Assembly: GCF_006494375.1 (NCBI RefSeq)
Contig: NZ_VHIZ01000042.1
Coordinates: 1-64,000, forward strand
From: Pantoea anthophila
Lineage (GTDB): Bacteria > Pseudomonadota > Gammaproteobacteria > Enterobacterales > Enterobacteriaceae
Direction of reading: 5' to 3'
DNA length: 64,000 bases
Shown here: piece by piece, positions 50,567 through 61,953 of the stretch
Layout: the number at the start of each line of letters is the position of its first letter
Position numbering within the stretch: position 1 is the first letter of the stretch
The notes under the pieces: model-generated
What the model was told of the DNA's origin: nothing
Seen by the model: only the letters and a program-made list of their open reading frames with translations
The model's database searches: none
Program-made: the position numbers and the translations under genes

Positions 50567-51303
50567 TGTTCGCTGGTGATATGTCCCGGCTTACGCTTAA
50601 GGTGTTTGCGCATCTCACGTGTCTCTTTCAGGAGTTGCTGAGTATCACGCACCATCTGCGGGTTACCGCACAGCATCACATGGCTGCTCTCTGCATCCAG
50701 TGTCAGACCGGTGGCCCGCTCCAGCTCGCCATTCTCAATCAGCGCAGGCACCCGGCCAGTCAGCGACCCGGCAATCTCTTCGCGACTTACCACCGTCTGA
50801 ATCTGTAGCTGGCCCCGATAACGCTGCTGCAGCTGCTGCATCAGCGGTAAAAAACTCAGGTCGGCCGCATAACGTGCGGCATGTACCAGCACGATATTTT
50901 CAAAGCGTTCCAGTCCTTCGCCCTGCTGCAGCATCGACAGGTAAGGACCAATAGCGGTGCCGGTCGCCAGCATCCACAGCGTCCTGCAGGGCGGAACCTC
51001 ATCCAGCACAAAGAAGCCCGCGGCTTCTTTGGTGACCATCACCTGATCGCCTGGCTGAAGGGCCTGCAGATGCGGGCTGAGCTTGCCCTCTGGCACCGTA
51101 ACCAGATAGAACTCCAGCAGATCATCTTTCGGCGCGTTGACGTAGGAGTAAGCGCGCTGCACGCGTTCCCCCTCAATTTCCAGCGCCAGTTTGGCAAATT
51201 GCCCGGCGATAAAGGGATCGACCGGTGCCGTCACCCGCAGACTGAACAGCGCATCCGTCCAGTTTTTGACTTCCTTAACTTCAGCATTGACCCACTCAGC
51301 CAT
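50557..51303 (-). CDS. fpr: Ferredoxin/flavodoxin NADP+ reductase
   Basis: 248 residues from ATG at 51303 (MAEWVN). FAD-binding RAYSYVNAP, NADP-binding ATGTAIGPYLSM and VMLCGNPQMV, and the C-terminal HYW of bacterial subclass enzymes. Passes electrons from NADPH to flavodoxin or ferredoxin. SoxRS-controlled in E. coli; no soxbox was assigned here. Confidence 0.97.
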   Translation of the reverse strand: MAEWVNAEVKEVKNWTDALFSLRVTAPVDPFIAGQFAKLALEIEGERVQRAYSYVNAPKDDLLEFYLVTVPEGKLSPHLQALQPGDQVMVTKEAAGFFVLDEVPPCRTLWMLATGTAIGPYLSMLQQGEGLERFENIVLVHAARYAADLSFLPLMQQLQQRYRGQLQIQTVVSREEIAGSLTGRVPALIENGELERATGLTLDAESSHVMLCGNPQMVRDTQQLLKETREMRKHLKRKPGHITSEHYW

Positions 51304-51576
51304 ACTCACTCCCTGGTTGTTGATGATTCAGGCAGGTCACTATTTTCGCGGCTGCCCGGCGCGATTGCCAGCCTGCGCCCTCGCAAAGGCTCGAATCGAC
51401 AAACTGTTGCATTCCCTTTACAGGCTGGTGCATAAACTTGACAGACGCAAGCCAGGACCTTTTCGTCTGCCTCTCGCTTTGTCACCTAATCCTGATATTT
51501 TGCCCGCCATAATAAGATGTCCGGCGGGTGAACCGCTGTTTTAACCTCCTTTCACAGAAAGATATTTTGTATAACC

Positions 51577-52770
51577 ATGATGACGAAACTGGAAAATCGC
51601 CCGCTGCTGGTGATGCTCATTGTGCTGGTGGCCGTGGGTCAGATGGCGCAGACCATTTATGTTCCGGCCATGGCGGTAATGGCCGATGCGCTGAACGTGC
51701 GGGATGGCGCGCTGCAACGCGTGATGGCGGCCTATCTGATGACCTATGGCGGATCGCAACTGATCTACGGCCCGCTGTCGGACAGCGTGGGGCGGCGCCC
51801 GGTGATCCTGGCAGGCATGCTGATCTTTATGATCGGGGCGGTGACCGCGCTGATGGCGACCTCGCTGGATATGCTGGTGCTTGGCAGCGCCGTGCAGGGG
51901 CTGGGAACCGGCGTGGCTGGCGTGATGGCCCGCACCATGCCGCGCGATCTCTATGAGGGTCACGCGCTGCGCCGTGCTAACAGCCTGCTGAATATGGGCA
52001 TTCTGGTCAGCCCGCTGCTGGCACCGGTGATTGGCGCGCTGCTGACCCAGCTCTTTGGCTGGCATGCCTGCTTTGCCTTCCTGCTGCTGCTCTGCCTGAC
52101 GGTAACCGGCGCGATGGCGCGCTGGCTGCCGGAGACCCGGCCGCAGAGTGCGGAAGTGACGCCCTTCTTTAAACGCTATGTCCGTCTGCTCAGCGACGCG
52201 AATTTCGTCCGCTATATCGTGCTGCTGATTGGTGCGCTCGCCGGAATTGCGGTATTTGAGTCGAGCTGCGGTGTATTACTGGGCGGCGTGCTGGGCCTGC
52301 ACAGCCTGACTGTCAGTATCCTGTTTATTCTGCCGATTCCGGCGGCCTTCTTTGGCGCCTGGTTTGCCGGACGCGAGCAGGGCTCTTGGCATAGCCTGAT
52401 GTGGTGGGGCGTGAACAGCTGCCTGCTGGCGGGCATTCTGATGTGGATCCCGGCGTGGTTCGGCGTGATGAATATCTGGACCCTGCTGGTGCCGGCCGCG
52501 CTCTTCTTTTTTGGTGCCGGTATGCTCTTTCCGCTGGCAACCTCTGGCGCTATGGAGCCTTATGCCTGGCTGGCGGGTAGCGCGGGCGCGCTGATTGGCG
52601 GGCTGATGAACCTCGGATCGGGTCTGGTCGCCTGGCTGTCAGCGATGATGCCGCAGCGCGACCAGTTCAGCCTGGGGATGCTGATGTTCTTCACGGCGCT
52701 GGTGATGCTGCTCTGCTGGTTGCCGCTCTCACGTCAGCCGGAGCGCGGCAACCAGGCGGTTACAGGATAA
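51577..52770 (+). CDS. emrD: Multidrug efflux MFS transporter EmrD
   Basis: 397 residues, twelve membrane helices. Motif GPLSDSVGRRPVI between helices 2 and 3 is typical of drug:proton antiporters, and the N-terminal VAVGQMAQTIYVPAM matches EmrD. It exports uncouplers and detergents in E. coli, where it lies near ilvB; here it stands between fpr and glpX. Its end overlaps the convergent glpX by 11 bases. Confidence 0.92.
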   Translation: MMTKLENRPLLVMLIVLVAVGQMAQTIYVPAMAVMADALNVRDGALQRVMAAYLMTYGGSQLIYGPLSDSVGRRPVILAGMLIFMIGAVTALMATSLDMLVLGSAVQGLGTGVAGVMARTMPRDLYEGHALRRANSLLNMGILVSPLLAPVIGALLTQLFGWHACFAFLLLLCLTVTGAMARWLPETRPQSAEVTPFFKRYVRLLSDANFVRYIVLLIGALAGIAVFESSCGVLLGGVLGLHSLTVSILFILPIPAAFFGAWFAGREQGSWHSLMWWGVNSCLLAGILMWIPAWFGVMNIWTLLVPAALFFFGAGMLFPLATSGAMEPYAWLAGSAGALIGGLMNLGSGLVAWLSAMMPQRDQFSLGMLMFFTALVMLLCWLPLSRQPERGNQAVTG

Positions 52771-53770
52771 ACGGATGAAGCGCCGGATCCTTGCGGTCAA
52801 GATAGTGAATCGACTGGATACGGCGGATGGTGCGTGATTTACCGCGAATCAGCAGGGTTTCGCTGGTGGCGATATTGCCCTGACGCGTAATGCCTTTCAG
52901 CAGCTCGCCACTGGTAATGCCGGTGGCGGCAAAGACCACGTTGTCGTTGCGCGCCATCTCACTCAGCGTCAGCTTTTTCCCCGCCTCAATCCCCATCTCT
53001 GCACAGCGCTGCAGCTCCTGCTCGCCGAGCAGACGGTTTTCCGCGCTGTCGCCCTTAACGTGATGACGCGCCAGCAGCCGGCCCTGCATATCGCCGTCCA
53101 GCGCCCGGATGACGGCCGCAGAGACCACGCCTTCCGGCGCACCGCCGATGCCATACATCACATCCACTTCGCTGTCCGGCATGCAGGTCAGAATGGAGGC
53201 GGCCACGTCGCCATCCGGGAAGGTGAAGACCCGCACACCCAGCTGCTGCAGCTGATCAATCACCGCGTCATGGCGGGGTTTTGCCAGAATCGACACGGTT
53301 AACTGCGACAGCGGCTTGTTCATCGCGATAGCGATATTACGCAGGTTGGTTTCCAGCGGCAGGTCGAGATCGATTGCCCCGTGGGCGGCCGGTCCCACAA
53401 TCAGCTTCTCCATGTACATATCGGGTGCATGGAGAAAACTGCCCTTGTCGCCCACGGCCATGACGGCCAGCGCGTTAGCCTGACCCAGCGCCGTCATGCG
53501 GGTGCCTTCAATCGGATCGACCGCAATATCGACCGCGTCGCCGCGACCGGTGCCGACTTTTTCACCGATATAGAGCATCGGGGCTTCGTCGATTTCGCCT
53601 TCGCCGATCACAATCTGGCCGTCGATCTCAATGGAGTTGAGGACGTGACGCATGGCATGAACAGCCGCGCCATCGGCCGCATTTTTGTCGCCGCGCCCTA
53701 ACCAGTGATAGCCCGCCAGAGCGGCAGCTTCGGTTACGCGGGAAAATTCAATGGCAAGTTCTCGTTTCAT
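52760..53770 (-). CDS. glpX: Fructose-1,6-bisphosphatase class II
   Basis: 336 residues from ATG at 53770 (MKRELAIEFSRVTEAAAL). Metal sites in GDKNAADGAA, GEGEIDEAPML and DPIEGT. Gluconeogenic, making glycerol carbon usable for sugar synthesis; third gene of glpFKX. A strong hairpin separates it from glpK. Confidence 0.97.
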   Translation of the reverse strand: MKRELAIEFSRVTEAAALAGYHWLGRGDKNAADGAAVHAMRHVLNSIEIDGQIVIGEGEIDEAPMLYIGEKVGTGRGDAVDIAVDPIEGTRMTALGQANALAVMAVGDKGSFLHAPDMYMEKLIVGPAAHGAIDLDLPLETNLRNIAIAMNKPLSQLTVSILAKPRHDAVIDQLQQLGVRVFTFPDGDVAASILTCMPDSEVDVMYGIGGAPEGVVSAAVIRALDGDMQGRLLARHHVKGDSAENRLLGEQELQRCAEMGIEAGKKLTLSEMARNDNVVFAATGITSGELLKGITRQGNIATSETLLIRGKSRTIRRIQSIHYLDRKDPALHPFIL

Positions 53771-53830
53771 GGTCTCTGCCTGACAAAAAACAGACAGGCA
53801 GTGTAACACAGCGGGAGAGTGGGGCGGGGA

Positions 53831-53860
53831 AAAGGCCCGCGACGCAGACCGTCGCGGGCC
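53831..53860 (-). terminator. Hairpin between glpK and glpX
   Basis: Perfect 11-bp stem GGCCCGCGACG/CGTCGCGGGCC with a 5-base loop; on the minus strand TTTTCCCC follows. It would reduce glpX relative to glpK. Confidence 0.7.
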
Positions 53861-53866
53861 CCGGTA

Positions 53867-55408
<1,542 letters not shown>

Positions 55409-56263
55409 TTACGCTTTACGCTGCTGAGCGCGTGCAACCGGTTTGTCTGCAGGAACACTGGCAGGTTCCTTCGCGGTGCCTGGCAGATAGCGGCCAATCA
55501 GTGCGCGATAACCTACGGCACCCAGGCAGGCACCGACCAGCGGGCCAAAAATCGGAACGAGGAAGTAAGGGATGTCACGACCGCCGGTGAAGGCAACGTT
55601 ACCCCAGCCTGCCAGCCATGCGAAAATCTTCGGTCCGAAATCACGTGCCGGGTTCAGGGCAAAGCCGGTCAGCGGACCCATTGCGCCACCAATTACCGCG
55701 ACCAGCAGGCCGATCAGCAGGGGTGCCAGTGGGCCGCGTGGGATGCCGTTACCGTCATCCGTCAGACCCATAATGACCGCCATCAGTACCGCCGTGATGA
55801 CCATCTCAACCAGGAATGCCTGACCGACGCCGATGTGCGGGTTAGGATAGGTTGAGAAGATGCCCGCCAGGTCGAGACTCTCAACCGTGCCGCGCACCAT
55901 CTGATGGCTCTGCTCATAGTCAATAAAGAGGCTGTAGTAGAGGCCATAGACCAGCGCTGCGGCACAAAAGGCACCGGCAACTTGTGAGATGATGTAAGGC
56001 AGAACTTTACGTCCTTCAAAATTAGCAAACAGGCAGAGCGCCACGGTAATGGCCGGGTTCAGGTGCGCACCCGAAATGCCTGCGGTGAGGTAGGCGGCCA
56101 TGGAAACGCCCAGCCCCCAGATGATGCAGATTTCCCACTGACCGAATGCGGCACCGGCGAGTTTCAGTGCGGCCACACAGCCCGCACCGAAGAAAATAAT
56201 CAAGCCTGTCCCCAGAAATTCGGCAATACACTGACCTTTGAGCGTGTTAGTTGTCTGACTCAT
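55409..56263 (-). CDS. glpF: Glycerol uptake facilitator
   Basis: 284 residues, six membrane helices and two half-helices with the aquaglyceroporin motifs HLNPA near 66-70 and LNPAR near 203-207. Lets glycerol cross the inner membrane for GlpK. First gene of glpFKX under the GlpR site upstream. Confidence 0.97.
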   Translation of the reverse strand: MSQTTNTLKGQCIAEFLGTGLIIFFGAGCVAALKLAGAAFGQWEICIIWGLGVSMAAYLTAGISGAHLNPAITVALCLFANFEGRKVLPYIISQVAGAFCAAALVYGLYYSLFIDYEQSHQMVRGTVESLDLAGIFSTYPNPHIGVGQAFLVEMVITAVLMAVIMGLTDDGNGIPRGPLAPLLIGLLVAVIGGAMGPLTGFALNPARDFGPKIFAWLAGWGNVAFTGGRDIPYFLVPIFGPLVGACLGAVGYRALIGRYLPGTAKEPASVPADKPVARAQQRKA

Positions 56264-56351
56264 AATAGTGGTTCCTGAAGCGAGGTTAAATTTTATCAGT
56301 TTTTGTTCTCATTCCATGAGTCGCCCAGCTTTATTGTAGGGTTGGTGTGAA

Positions 56352-56371
56352 TTTATCGTTAACGAACATAA
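56352..56371. promoter_or_regulatory. GlpR operator upstream of glpF
   Basis: On the minus strand TTATGTTCGTTAACGATAAA matches the GlpR consensus (inverted TTCG-N4-CGAA-like core) 89 bases before glpF. A second weaker half-symmetric element follows at about 56371-56391. Confidence 0.75.
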
Positions 56372-56668
56372 ACGAGAAATAGCGAAATCATTTTTTGTGT
56401 ACTGTGTCATAAAAATGCGCGTTTTCGCGTATTCCGGCTTTCTTTCGCCCTTAAATGCGCCGGATAGCGGGCGTGGCGGAGAGATCTCTGTGTGCCGTTG
56501 ATCGGAGCGCAGCATAAATTCAGGCATAGACTGAAAAGTGTTACAGACTACGCCCGGCGCGCCCGCGTTGCTGGACTTGCGGGGTGAGGGTACATACAAT
56601 CGGGACAACGTTGCTGGCTAGCGCTGGCATCATCAACGCCTTGCAGGAATTTAGGAGAGGTCAGAAAG

Positions 56669-56908
56669 ATGTCATTTGAAGTGTTTGAGAAACTGGAAGC
56701 GAAAGTACAGCAGGCGATTGATACCATCACCCTGTTGCAGATGGAAATCGAAGAGCTGAAAGAGCAGAACAACTCACTGCGTAACGATGCGCAACAAGTC
56801 GCGGGCAACCACGATGCGCTGATGCGTGAAAATCAGCACCTGAAAGAAGAGCAGCACGTCTGGCAGGAACGTCTGCGCGCACTGCTGGGAAAAATGGAAG
56901 AGGTTTGA
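56669..56908 (+). CDS. zapB: Cell division protein ZapB
   Basis: 79 residues, nearly all coiled coil ([20 protein letters not shown]). Assembles at the Z ring through ZapA and links to MatP. Ribosome site AGGAGAGG. Convergent with rraA, with a terminator between. Confidence 0.96.
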   Translation: MSFEVFEKLEAKVQQAIDTITLLQMEIEELKEQNNSLRNDAQQVAGNHDALMRENQHLKEEQHVWQERLRALLGKMEEV

Positions 56909-56925
56909 AGCCTCAGCTGATGTGA

Positions 56926-56951
56926 AAAACGGGTGCTCAGGCACCCGTTTT
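56926..56951. terminator. Bidirectional terminator between zapB and rraA
   Basis: Perfect 11-bp stem AAAACGGGTGC/GCACCCGTTTT with a 4-base loop. Confidence 0.85.
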
Positions 56952-56969
56952 CATGTCTGCTATCGGACC

Positions 56970-57455
56970 TTATTCGAGGTCCAGCGCATCCTCTGACAGA
57001 ATGATACCGGTATTGTCGGCATAGAGATGGTCACCGGAAAAGAAGGTCACGCCGCCGAAATTGACGCGCACATCGCTTTCGCCAATCCCTTCACCCGCCG
57101 CGCCGGCCGGAATGGCGGCAATCGCCTGAATGCCAATTTCCAGCTCTTCCAGCTCGTCAACCTGACGTACTGACCCGTAGATGACCAGGCCTTCCCACTC
57201 GTTAGTGGCTGCCAGACGTGCCAGTTGCGCATCCACCAGCGCCCGACGCACGGAACCGCCGCCATCAATCACCAGCACCCGACCGCGGCCATTTTCTTCC
57301 AGCAGGTCGTAGAGTAAGCCGTTGTCTTCAAAGCATTTCACTGTGGTAATCTGACCACCGAATGAAGTGCGCCCACCAAAGTTTGAAAAAAGCGGTTCAA
57401 CAACATTCACTTCTTCATGGTAGATATCGCAGAGTTCAGATGTATCGTATTTCAT
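56970..57455 (-). CDS. rraA: RNase E activity regulator RraA
   Basis: 161 residues from ATG at 57455 ([12 protein letters not shown]), the E. coli length. [26 protein letters not shown] is the family core. Trimer that binds RNase E and limits degradosome action. In E. coli menA lies between it and hslU; here only about 160 bases with a terminator remain. Confidence 0.97.
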   Translation of the reverse strand: MKYDTSELCDIYHEEVNVVEPLFSNFGGRTSFGGQITTVKCFEDNGLLYDLLEENGRGRVLVIDGGGSVRRALVDAQLARLAATNEWEGLVIYGSVRQVDELEELEIGIQAIAAIPAGAAGEGIGESDVRVNFGGVTFFSGDHLYADNTGIILSEDALDLE

Positions 57456-57561
57456 AAGGGTTTCGTCTGTTTGCCACAGGAATGCTAAGTATATCGCTAT
57501 ATGCAGATTGTTGGCAAAATCATCACCCTGAAAAAAGCATCGTTCGATCAAGAACATGCAT

Positions 57562-57590
57562 AAAAAAGCCCAGCCGGTTCGGCTGGGCTT
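57562..57590 (-). terminator. Terminator of the hslVU operon
   Basis: AAGCCCAGCCG/CGGCTGGGCTT stem of 11 bp with a 3-base loop; on the minus strand six T follow. It lies 24 bases past hslU. Confidence 0.9.
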
Positions 57591-57613
57591 CTGAAAAGTG
57601 CGACTTCCGTGAA

Positions 57614-58951
57614 TCAGAGAATGAAGCGGCTCAGGTCTTCGTCAGCCACCAGTTCATCCAGATGTTTACCCACATAGTCAGCATCGATGGTGACCGATTC
57701 ACCGTGACGATCGCTGGCGTCATAGGAGATATCCTCCATCAGACGTTCCAGTACGGTATGCAGACGACGCGCACCGATGTTTTCGGTGGTTTCGTTAACC
57801 TGCCATGCGGCCTCAGCGATCCGGCGGATACCATCCTCGGTGAACTCAATATTCACGCCTTCGGTATTCATCAGCGCTTTGTACTGCACGGTCACAGACG
57901 CGTTAGGCTCTGTCAGAATGCGCTCGAAATCATTCACGGTCAGCGCCTGCAGTTCAACGCGGATAGGCAGACGGCCCTGCAGTTCCGGGATTAAATCGGA
58001 CGGGCTGGCAACCTGGAACGCGCCCGAAGCGATAAACAGAATGTGGTCCGTTTTCACCATACCGTGCTTGGTTGAGACCGTGCAGCCTTCCACCAGCGGC
58101 AGCAGGTCGCGCTGAACGCCTTCGCGTGACACATCCGGACCGCCAGCATTCTGGCCGCCGCGCTTACAGATTTTGTCGATCTCATCGATAAACACGATAC
58201 CGTGCTGCTCGACGGCATCGATGGCGTCCTGTTTAAGCTCTTCCGGATTCACCAGTTTTGCCGCTTCTTCTTCGATCAGCAGCTTCATCGCTTCTTTGAT
58301 CTTCAGCTTGCGAGGTTTCTGCTTCTGGCCGCCAAGGTTCTGGAACATCGACTGCAGCTGGCTGGTCATCTCTTCCATTCCCGGAGGCGCCATGATTTCG
58401 ACGCCCGGACCGCTGGCGGCCAGGTCGATCTCAATCTCTTTGTCATCCAGCTGACCTTCGCGCAGTTTTTTACGGAACGACTGACGCGCTGCAGAAGGTT
58501 CCGCGCTCTGCTCTGACTGGCCCCAGTTGTTTTTGGCTGGCGGAATCAGAACATCCAGGATGCGCTCTTCAGCCATCTCTTCTGCACGGTATTTGTTCTT
58601 TTCAATCGCCTGGCTGCGCACCATCTTGATGGCAGAGTCGGTCAGGTCGCGAATGATCGAATCGACTTCCTTACCGACATAACCCACTTCGGTAAATTTG
58701 GTCGCCTCGACCTTGATAAAGGGCGCATTGGCCAGTTTAGCCAGACGACGGGCGATCTCCGTTTTACCGACACCGGTCGGCCCGATCATCAGAATGTTTT
58801 TCGGGGTCACTTCATGGCGCAGCTCTTCATCCAGCTGCATGCGACGCCAGCGGTTGCGCAGTGCAATAGCCACGGCGCGCTTGGCGCTGTCCTGGCCGAT
58901 AATAAAGCGGTTCAGTTCGCTGACGATTTCGCGTGGAGTCATCTCAGACAT
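57614..58951 (-). CDS. hslU: HslUV protease ATPase subunit
   Basis: 445 residues. AAA+ unfoldase with Walker [15 protein letters not shown] near 60 and Walker [11 protein letters not shown] near 254, an inserted I-domain (about 110-240), and the C-terminal LSRFIL that docks on HslV. Follows hslV by 10 bases. Confidence 0.98.
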   Translation of the reverse strand: MSEMTPREIVSELNRFIIGQDSAKRAVAIALRNRWRRMQLDEELRHEVTPKNILMIGPTGVGKTEIARRLAKLANAPFIKVEATKFTEVGYVGKEVDSIIRDLTDSAIKMVRSQAIEKNKYRAEEMAEERILDVLIPPAKNNWGQSEQSAEPSAARQSFRKKLREGQLDDKEIEIDLAASGPGVEIMAPPGMEEMTSQLQSMFQNLGGQKQKPRKLKIKEAMKLLIEEEAAKLVNPEELKQDAIDAVEQHGIVFIDEIDKICKRGGQNAGGPDVSREGVQRDLLPLVEGCTVSTKHGMVKTDHILFIASGAFQVASPSDLIPELQGRLPIRVELQALTVNDFERILTEPNASVTVQYKALMNTEGVNIEFTEDGIRRIAEAAWQVNETTENIGARRLHTVLERLMEDISYDASDRHGESVTIDADYVGKHLDELVADEDLSRFIL

Positions 58952-58961
58952 AGTTATACCT

Positions 58962-59492
58962 TTACGCCCTGGAGGTTAATTCTTCGAAATTAACGTTATG
59001 GTTAGTGTAGATGCAGATATCGCCTGCGATGTTCAGCGACTTCTCAACGATGTCGCGCGCGCCCATGTCGGTATTCTCCAGCAGCGCACGTGCCGCGGCC
59101 TGGGCGAAAGGTCCGCCGGAGCCGATGGCAATCAGATCGTTTTCAGGCTGAATTACATCACCATTACCGCTGATGATCAGTGAGGCGGACTCATCCGCGA
59201 CCGCCAGCAGGGCTTCAAGTCGACGCAGCATACGGTCAGTACGCCAGTCTTTAGCCAGTTCCACCGCGGCTTTCACCAGGTGGCCCTGATGCATTTCCAG
59301 TTTACGTTCGAAAAGCTCAAACAGGGTGAAGGCGTCTGCGGTGCCGCCAGCAAATCCGGCAATCACCTTATCGTTGTATAAACGACGCACTTTTTTAACG
59401 TTGCCTTTCATCACGGTATTGCCGAGCGTAGCCTGGCCATCACCGCCAATCACTACCTGGCCGTTGCGTCGTACACTTACTATTGTTGTCAC
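58962..59492 (-). CDS. hslV: HslUV protease proteolytic subunit
   Basis: 176 residues. Threonine protease: initiator Met is removed to expose Thr2 ([20 protein letters not shown]). Forms a double hexamer capped by HslU and degrades SulA and misfolded proteins. First gene of the heat-shock operon, behind a leader stem-loop. Confidence 0.98.
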   Translation of the reverse strand: MTTIVSVRRNGQVVIGGDGQATLGNTVMKGNVKKVRRLYNDKVIAGFAGGTADAFTLFELFERKLEMHQGHLVKAAVELAKDWRTDRMLRRLEALLAVADESASLIISGNGDVIQPENDLIAIGSGGPFAQAAARALLENTDMGARDIVEKSLNIAGDICIYTNHNVNFEELTSRA

Positions 59493-59523
59493 GGGCAGAC
59501 CCCTTGTTGCAGTCGGAAAAGGA

Positions 59524-59544
59524 CTCCGCGCACGGGGCGCGGAG
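59524..59544 (-). promoter_or_regulatory. Leader stem-loop of hslVU mRNA
   Basis: Perfect 8-bp stem CTCCGCGC/GCGCGGAG with a 5-base loop in the 5'UTR, between the sigma-32 promoter and hslV. A comparable hairpin stabilises the E. coli transcript. Confidence 0.75.
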
Positions 59545-59557
59545 TATCATGCAACAG

Positions 59558-59585
59558 ATATGGGGCGGGTTTGACGGGTTTCAAC
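59558..59585 (-). promoter_or_regulatory. Sigma-32 heat-shock promoter of hslVU
   Basis: -35 GTTGAAA, 12-13 bp spacer and -10 CCCCATAT, a nearly perfect sigma-32 match. The -35 overlaps the last codons and stop of ftsN. Confidence 0.85.
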
Positions 59586-60600
59586 CCCCGATTGAGAGGG
59601 GAATGCAGCCGGAGTGGCCGGAACTGCGCAGACGCTTCAGTGTGCTGTCCGCAGAGGCGCGATCTTTATACGGACCAATCACCACGCGATTCCAGCCGCC
59701 ACCGGTCGTAATGCGGCTTTCAAATCCTTCAAAGGCTAAACCGGCACGCACTGACTCTGCCTGGTCGGTGCCTTTGAATGACCCGCACTGCACCATCCAG
59801 CGCTGCGAAGAGGCTTTCTCCGCCGGTTTCGCTTTCGCGGTCTCCTGCGGTTTTGACTGCACCTCGGGTTCCCGCGTAACTGGCGCAGGCTGCGTCTGGC
59901 GCTGAACATTTTGCTGCTGCTGCTGCTGCTGCTGCTGACGTTGCTGCTGTAACTGCAGCTGCTGCTGACGCTGTTGTTGCTGCTGCAACTGCTGCTGGCG
60001 CTGTTGCTGCTGTTGAGCCTGCAACTGCTGACGTTGCTGCTGCAGCTGTTGTTGCTGAACCTGCTGCTGCTGGCGTTGCTGCTGTTGCTGGAATTGCTGC
60101 TGCTGGCGTTGCAGCTGCTGTAACTGCTGCTGATGCTGCAGCGTCTGCTGACGTTGCGCTGGTGTCTGTTCGTTCCACGGCACTTCGTTCAGCTGCGTTG
60201 GCTGCTGGCGCATATCCGCCTGCATCTGCTCCAGCAGCTGGCGCTGCTCGTCAGTCAGCTGCGTCTGCGACTTCACCTCGCCACCCGATGAAGGTTCGAT
60301 AGGGGTCGGCACGGTAACCTGACGGTTCTCCAGCTCTTTAATATATTTCCAGCGCTCTTCGGGCTTCGGCGGTAAGCCATTGCCGTTGGCTTTATGATCC
60401 GTAATGACCGGCACGTCCTCTTTCTTGTGATGCGCCAGGAACCATAAACCACCGGCAAAGGTCACCAGCACGGCGACCGCCAGTACAATCATCAGTTTGG
60501 ATGTTCCCGAACCGCCTTTGCTCTTCTTGCCGCGGCTGGGGCTTTTTTTGCGACGCGTCCCTGTTGAACGCCCGCGGCCTACGTAATCTTTTTGTGCCAC
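59581..60600 (-). CDS. ftsN: Cell division protein FtsN with an expanded Gln-rich linker
   Basis: 339 residues from GTG at 60600 (read as Met; MAQKDYVGRG), matching the E. coli start; ATG at 60621 is the alternative. Short basic cytoplasmic tail, membrane helix (LMIVLAVAVLVTFAGGLWFL), the conserved KPEERWKYIKELE essential region near 80-92, then a periplasmic linker of about 85 residues that is mostly glutamine, and a C-terminal SPOR domain (RWMVQCGSFKG) binding denuded glycan. FtsN triggers septal synthesis. The linker is far more Gln-rich than in E. coli. Confidence 0.95.
   Translation of the reverse strand: MAQKDYVGRGRSTGTRRKKSPSRGKKSKGGSGTSKLMIVLAVAVLVTFAGGLWFLAHHKKEDVPVITDHKANGNGLPPKPEERWKYIKELENRQVTVPTPIEPSSGGEVKSQTQLTDEQRQLLEQMQADMRQQPTQLNEVPWNEQTPAQRQQTLQHQQQLQQLQRQQQQFQQQQQRQQQQVQQQQLQQQRQQLQAQQQQQRQQQLQQQQQRQQQLQLQQQRQQQQQQQQQNVQRQTQPAPVTREPEVQSKPQETAKAKPAEKASSQRWMVQCGSFKGTDQAESVRAGLAFEGFESRITTGGGWNRVVIGPYKDRASADSTLKRLRSSGHSGCIPLSIGG
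59909..60160 (-). repeat. CAG/CAA repeat tract encoding the FtsN polyglutamine linker
   Basis: About 250 bases of CAG and CAA codons with scattered Arg and Leu codons; the longest pure stretch gives nine Gln in a row. On the plus strand it reads as CTG/TTG repeats. Such tracts vary in length by replication slippage. Confidence 0.85.
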
Positions 60601-60752
60601 TCTCGTTCTTATACCCTTCAAAAATAGTGCCAGATGGGCGAAATGATGATTTTTACGCGCCCGGCAAGGAGTCCGCCATGTTACTCAAGGGTCGGAACTT
60701 TGACCAGCAGTGTTCGCTTTAAGAATCTACTGAAAAAGCGCGGCGAATACGC

Positions 60753-61809
60753 TTATTTTTCACGCTTTTTTGCGCGCGCCGTGCTGCCCCGAATGGTCAG
60801 ACCCGCGTCCAGTAGCCGCGAACCGCTGATGACCCGTTTGCCATTCAGCTCATCCAGCAGCAGCAGCATCGCTTCGCGGCCGATCTGATAGCGCGGCTGG
60901 GTAACGGTAGTCAGCGGCGGCTCGCAGTAGCGCGACAACTCGATGTCATCGAACCCCACCACAGAGAGATCGTCGGGTATCCGCAGCCCGCAGCGTCTGG
61001 CCTGATTCATCGCCCCGAGCGCCATAATGTCGCTGTGGCAGAACAGCGCGCGCGGTGGTTGCGGCAGGGTCATCAGCTGATTCATCGCGGCAACGCCCGC
61101 TTCAAAGGTGAAATCGCCGCGCACAAATATAGGTGGGATCGACCGTCAGGCCACTGCGCCGCATCGCCTGGACATAGCCCTGTAAACGATACTGACAGAG
61201 CGGCATCTCTTCCGGCCCGGCGATGCAGGCAATCTGTGTGTGACCTAACTGCAGCAGATGATTAACCGCTTCAAACGCGGCGGTCAGGTTGTCGATGTGC
61301 ACGGAGGGCAGTGACATTTCGGGCGCAAACTCATTCGCCATCACCATCGGCGGCAGGTTGCGCTGCTCATCAATGCCGGCATCAAAGGGCAACTGTGAGC
61401 CCAGCAGGACCATGCCATCTATCTGGCGTGTCACCATCAGGTTGAGAAAGGTTCGCTCCTGCTGATTCTGATGAGCGCAGTCGCCAATCAGCACCAGATA
61501 ACCCTCTTCGGCTGCCGTGACTTCAATGCCGCGGATGATTTCACTGAAGAAGGGATCGCAGATATCAGGGACAATGACGAGGATGGTTCGGGTCTCATTG
61601 CGACGCGCGTTGCGTGTGGGACCATGTGCTGCATAGCCGACGGCGGCAACGGCCTGTTCGACTTTCTGTCGGGTGGCCGCAGAAACTTTCTCCGGATTCA
61701 TCAGCGCACGCGATACGGTGGCGGTTGAGACACCCGCATGTTCCGCGACATCCTTCATCGTGGCGGCGGGCGGTTGTTGATTCTGCTCCAACACATGCTC
61801 CTGACGCAT
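60753..61809 (-). pseudogene. cytR: cytR, LacI-family repressor broken by a +1 frameshift
   Basis: Two frames together give a full CytR. The first (61102-61809, 235 residues) has the helix-turn-helix (ATMKDVAEHAGVSTATVSRAL) and most of the ligand domain up to VDPTYI, then six foreign residues and a stop. The second (60753-61124) continues at RGDFTFEAG to the end. One extra T within a run of three (61125-61127 on the plus strand) explains the break; removing it restores YIVRGDFTF. E. coli CytR represses nucleoside uptake and breakdown genes with CRP. Either a true mutation or a sequencing error. Confidence 0.88.
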
Positions 61810-61953
61810 TATGGCGTGTTCGATTCTGTTTTTGCCTGCTCAGAGGCAAACCAGCCACATTGTTAACGATTGCGTGGCTGGTTGTTACTTAATTTGCATA
61901 AAAATTGTGACTTATGCGACATTTTTCGATCTGGCTCGCAACGTCAGCGGAGA

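Noticed and set aside
59909..60160. CRISPR-like repetition
   Set aside because: Repeats are trinucleotide codon repeats inside ftsN, with no spacer structure.
59729..60178. Ala/Thr-rich 149-residue frame in the ftsN repeat tract
   Set aside because: Out-of-frame reading of CAG repeats (GCA/AGC codons), not a gene.
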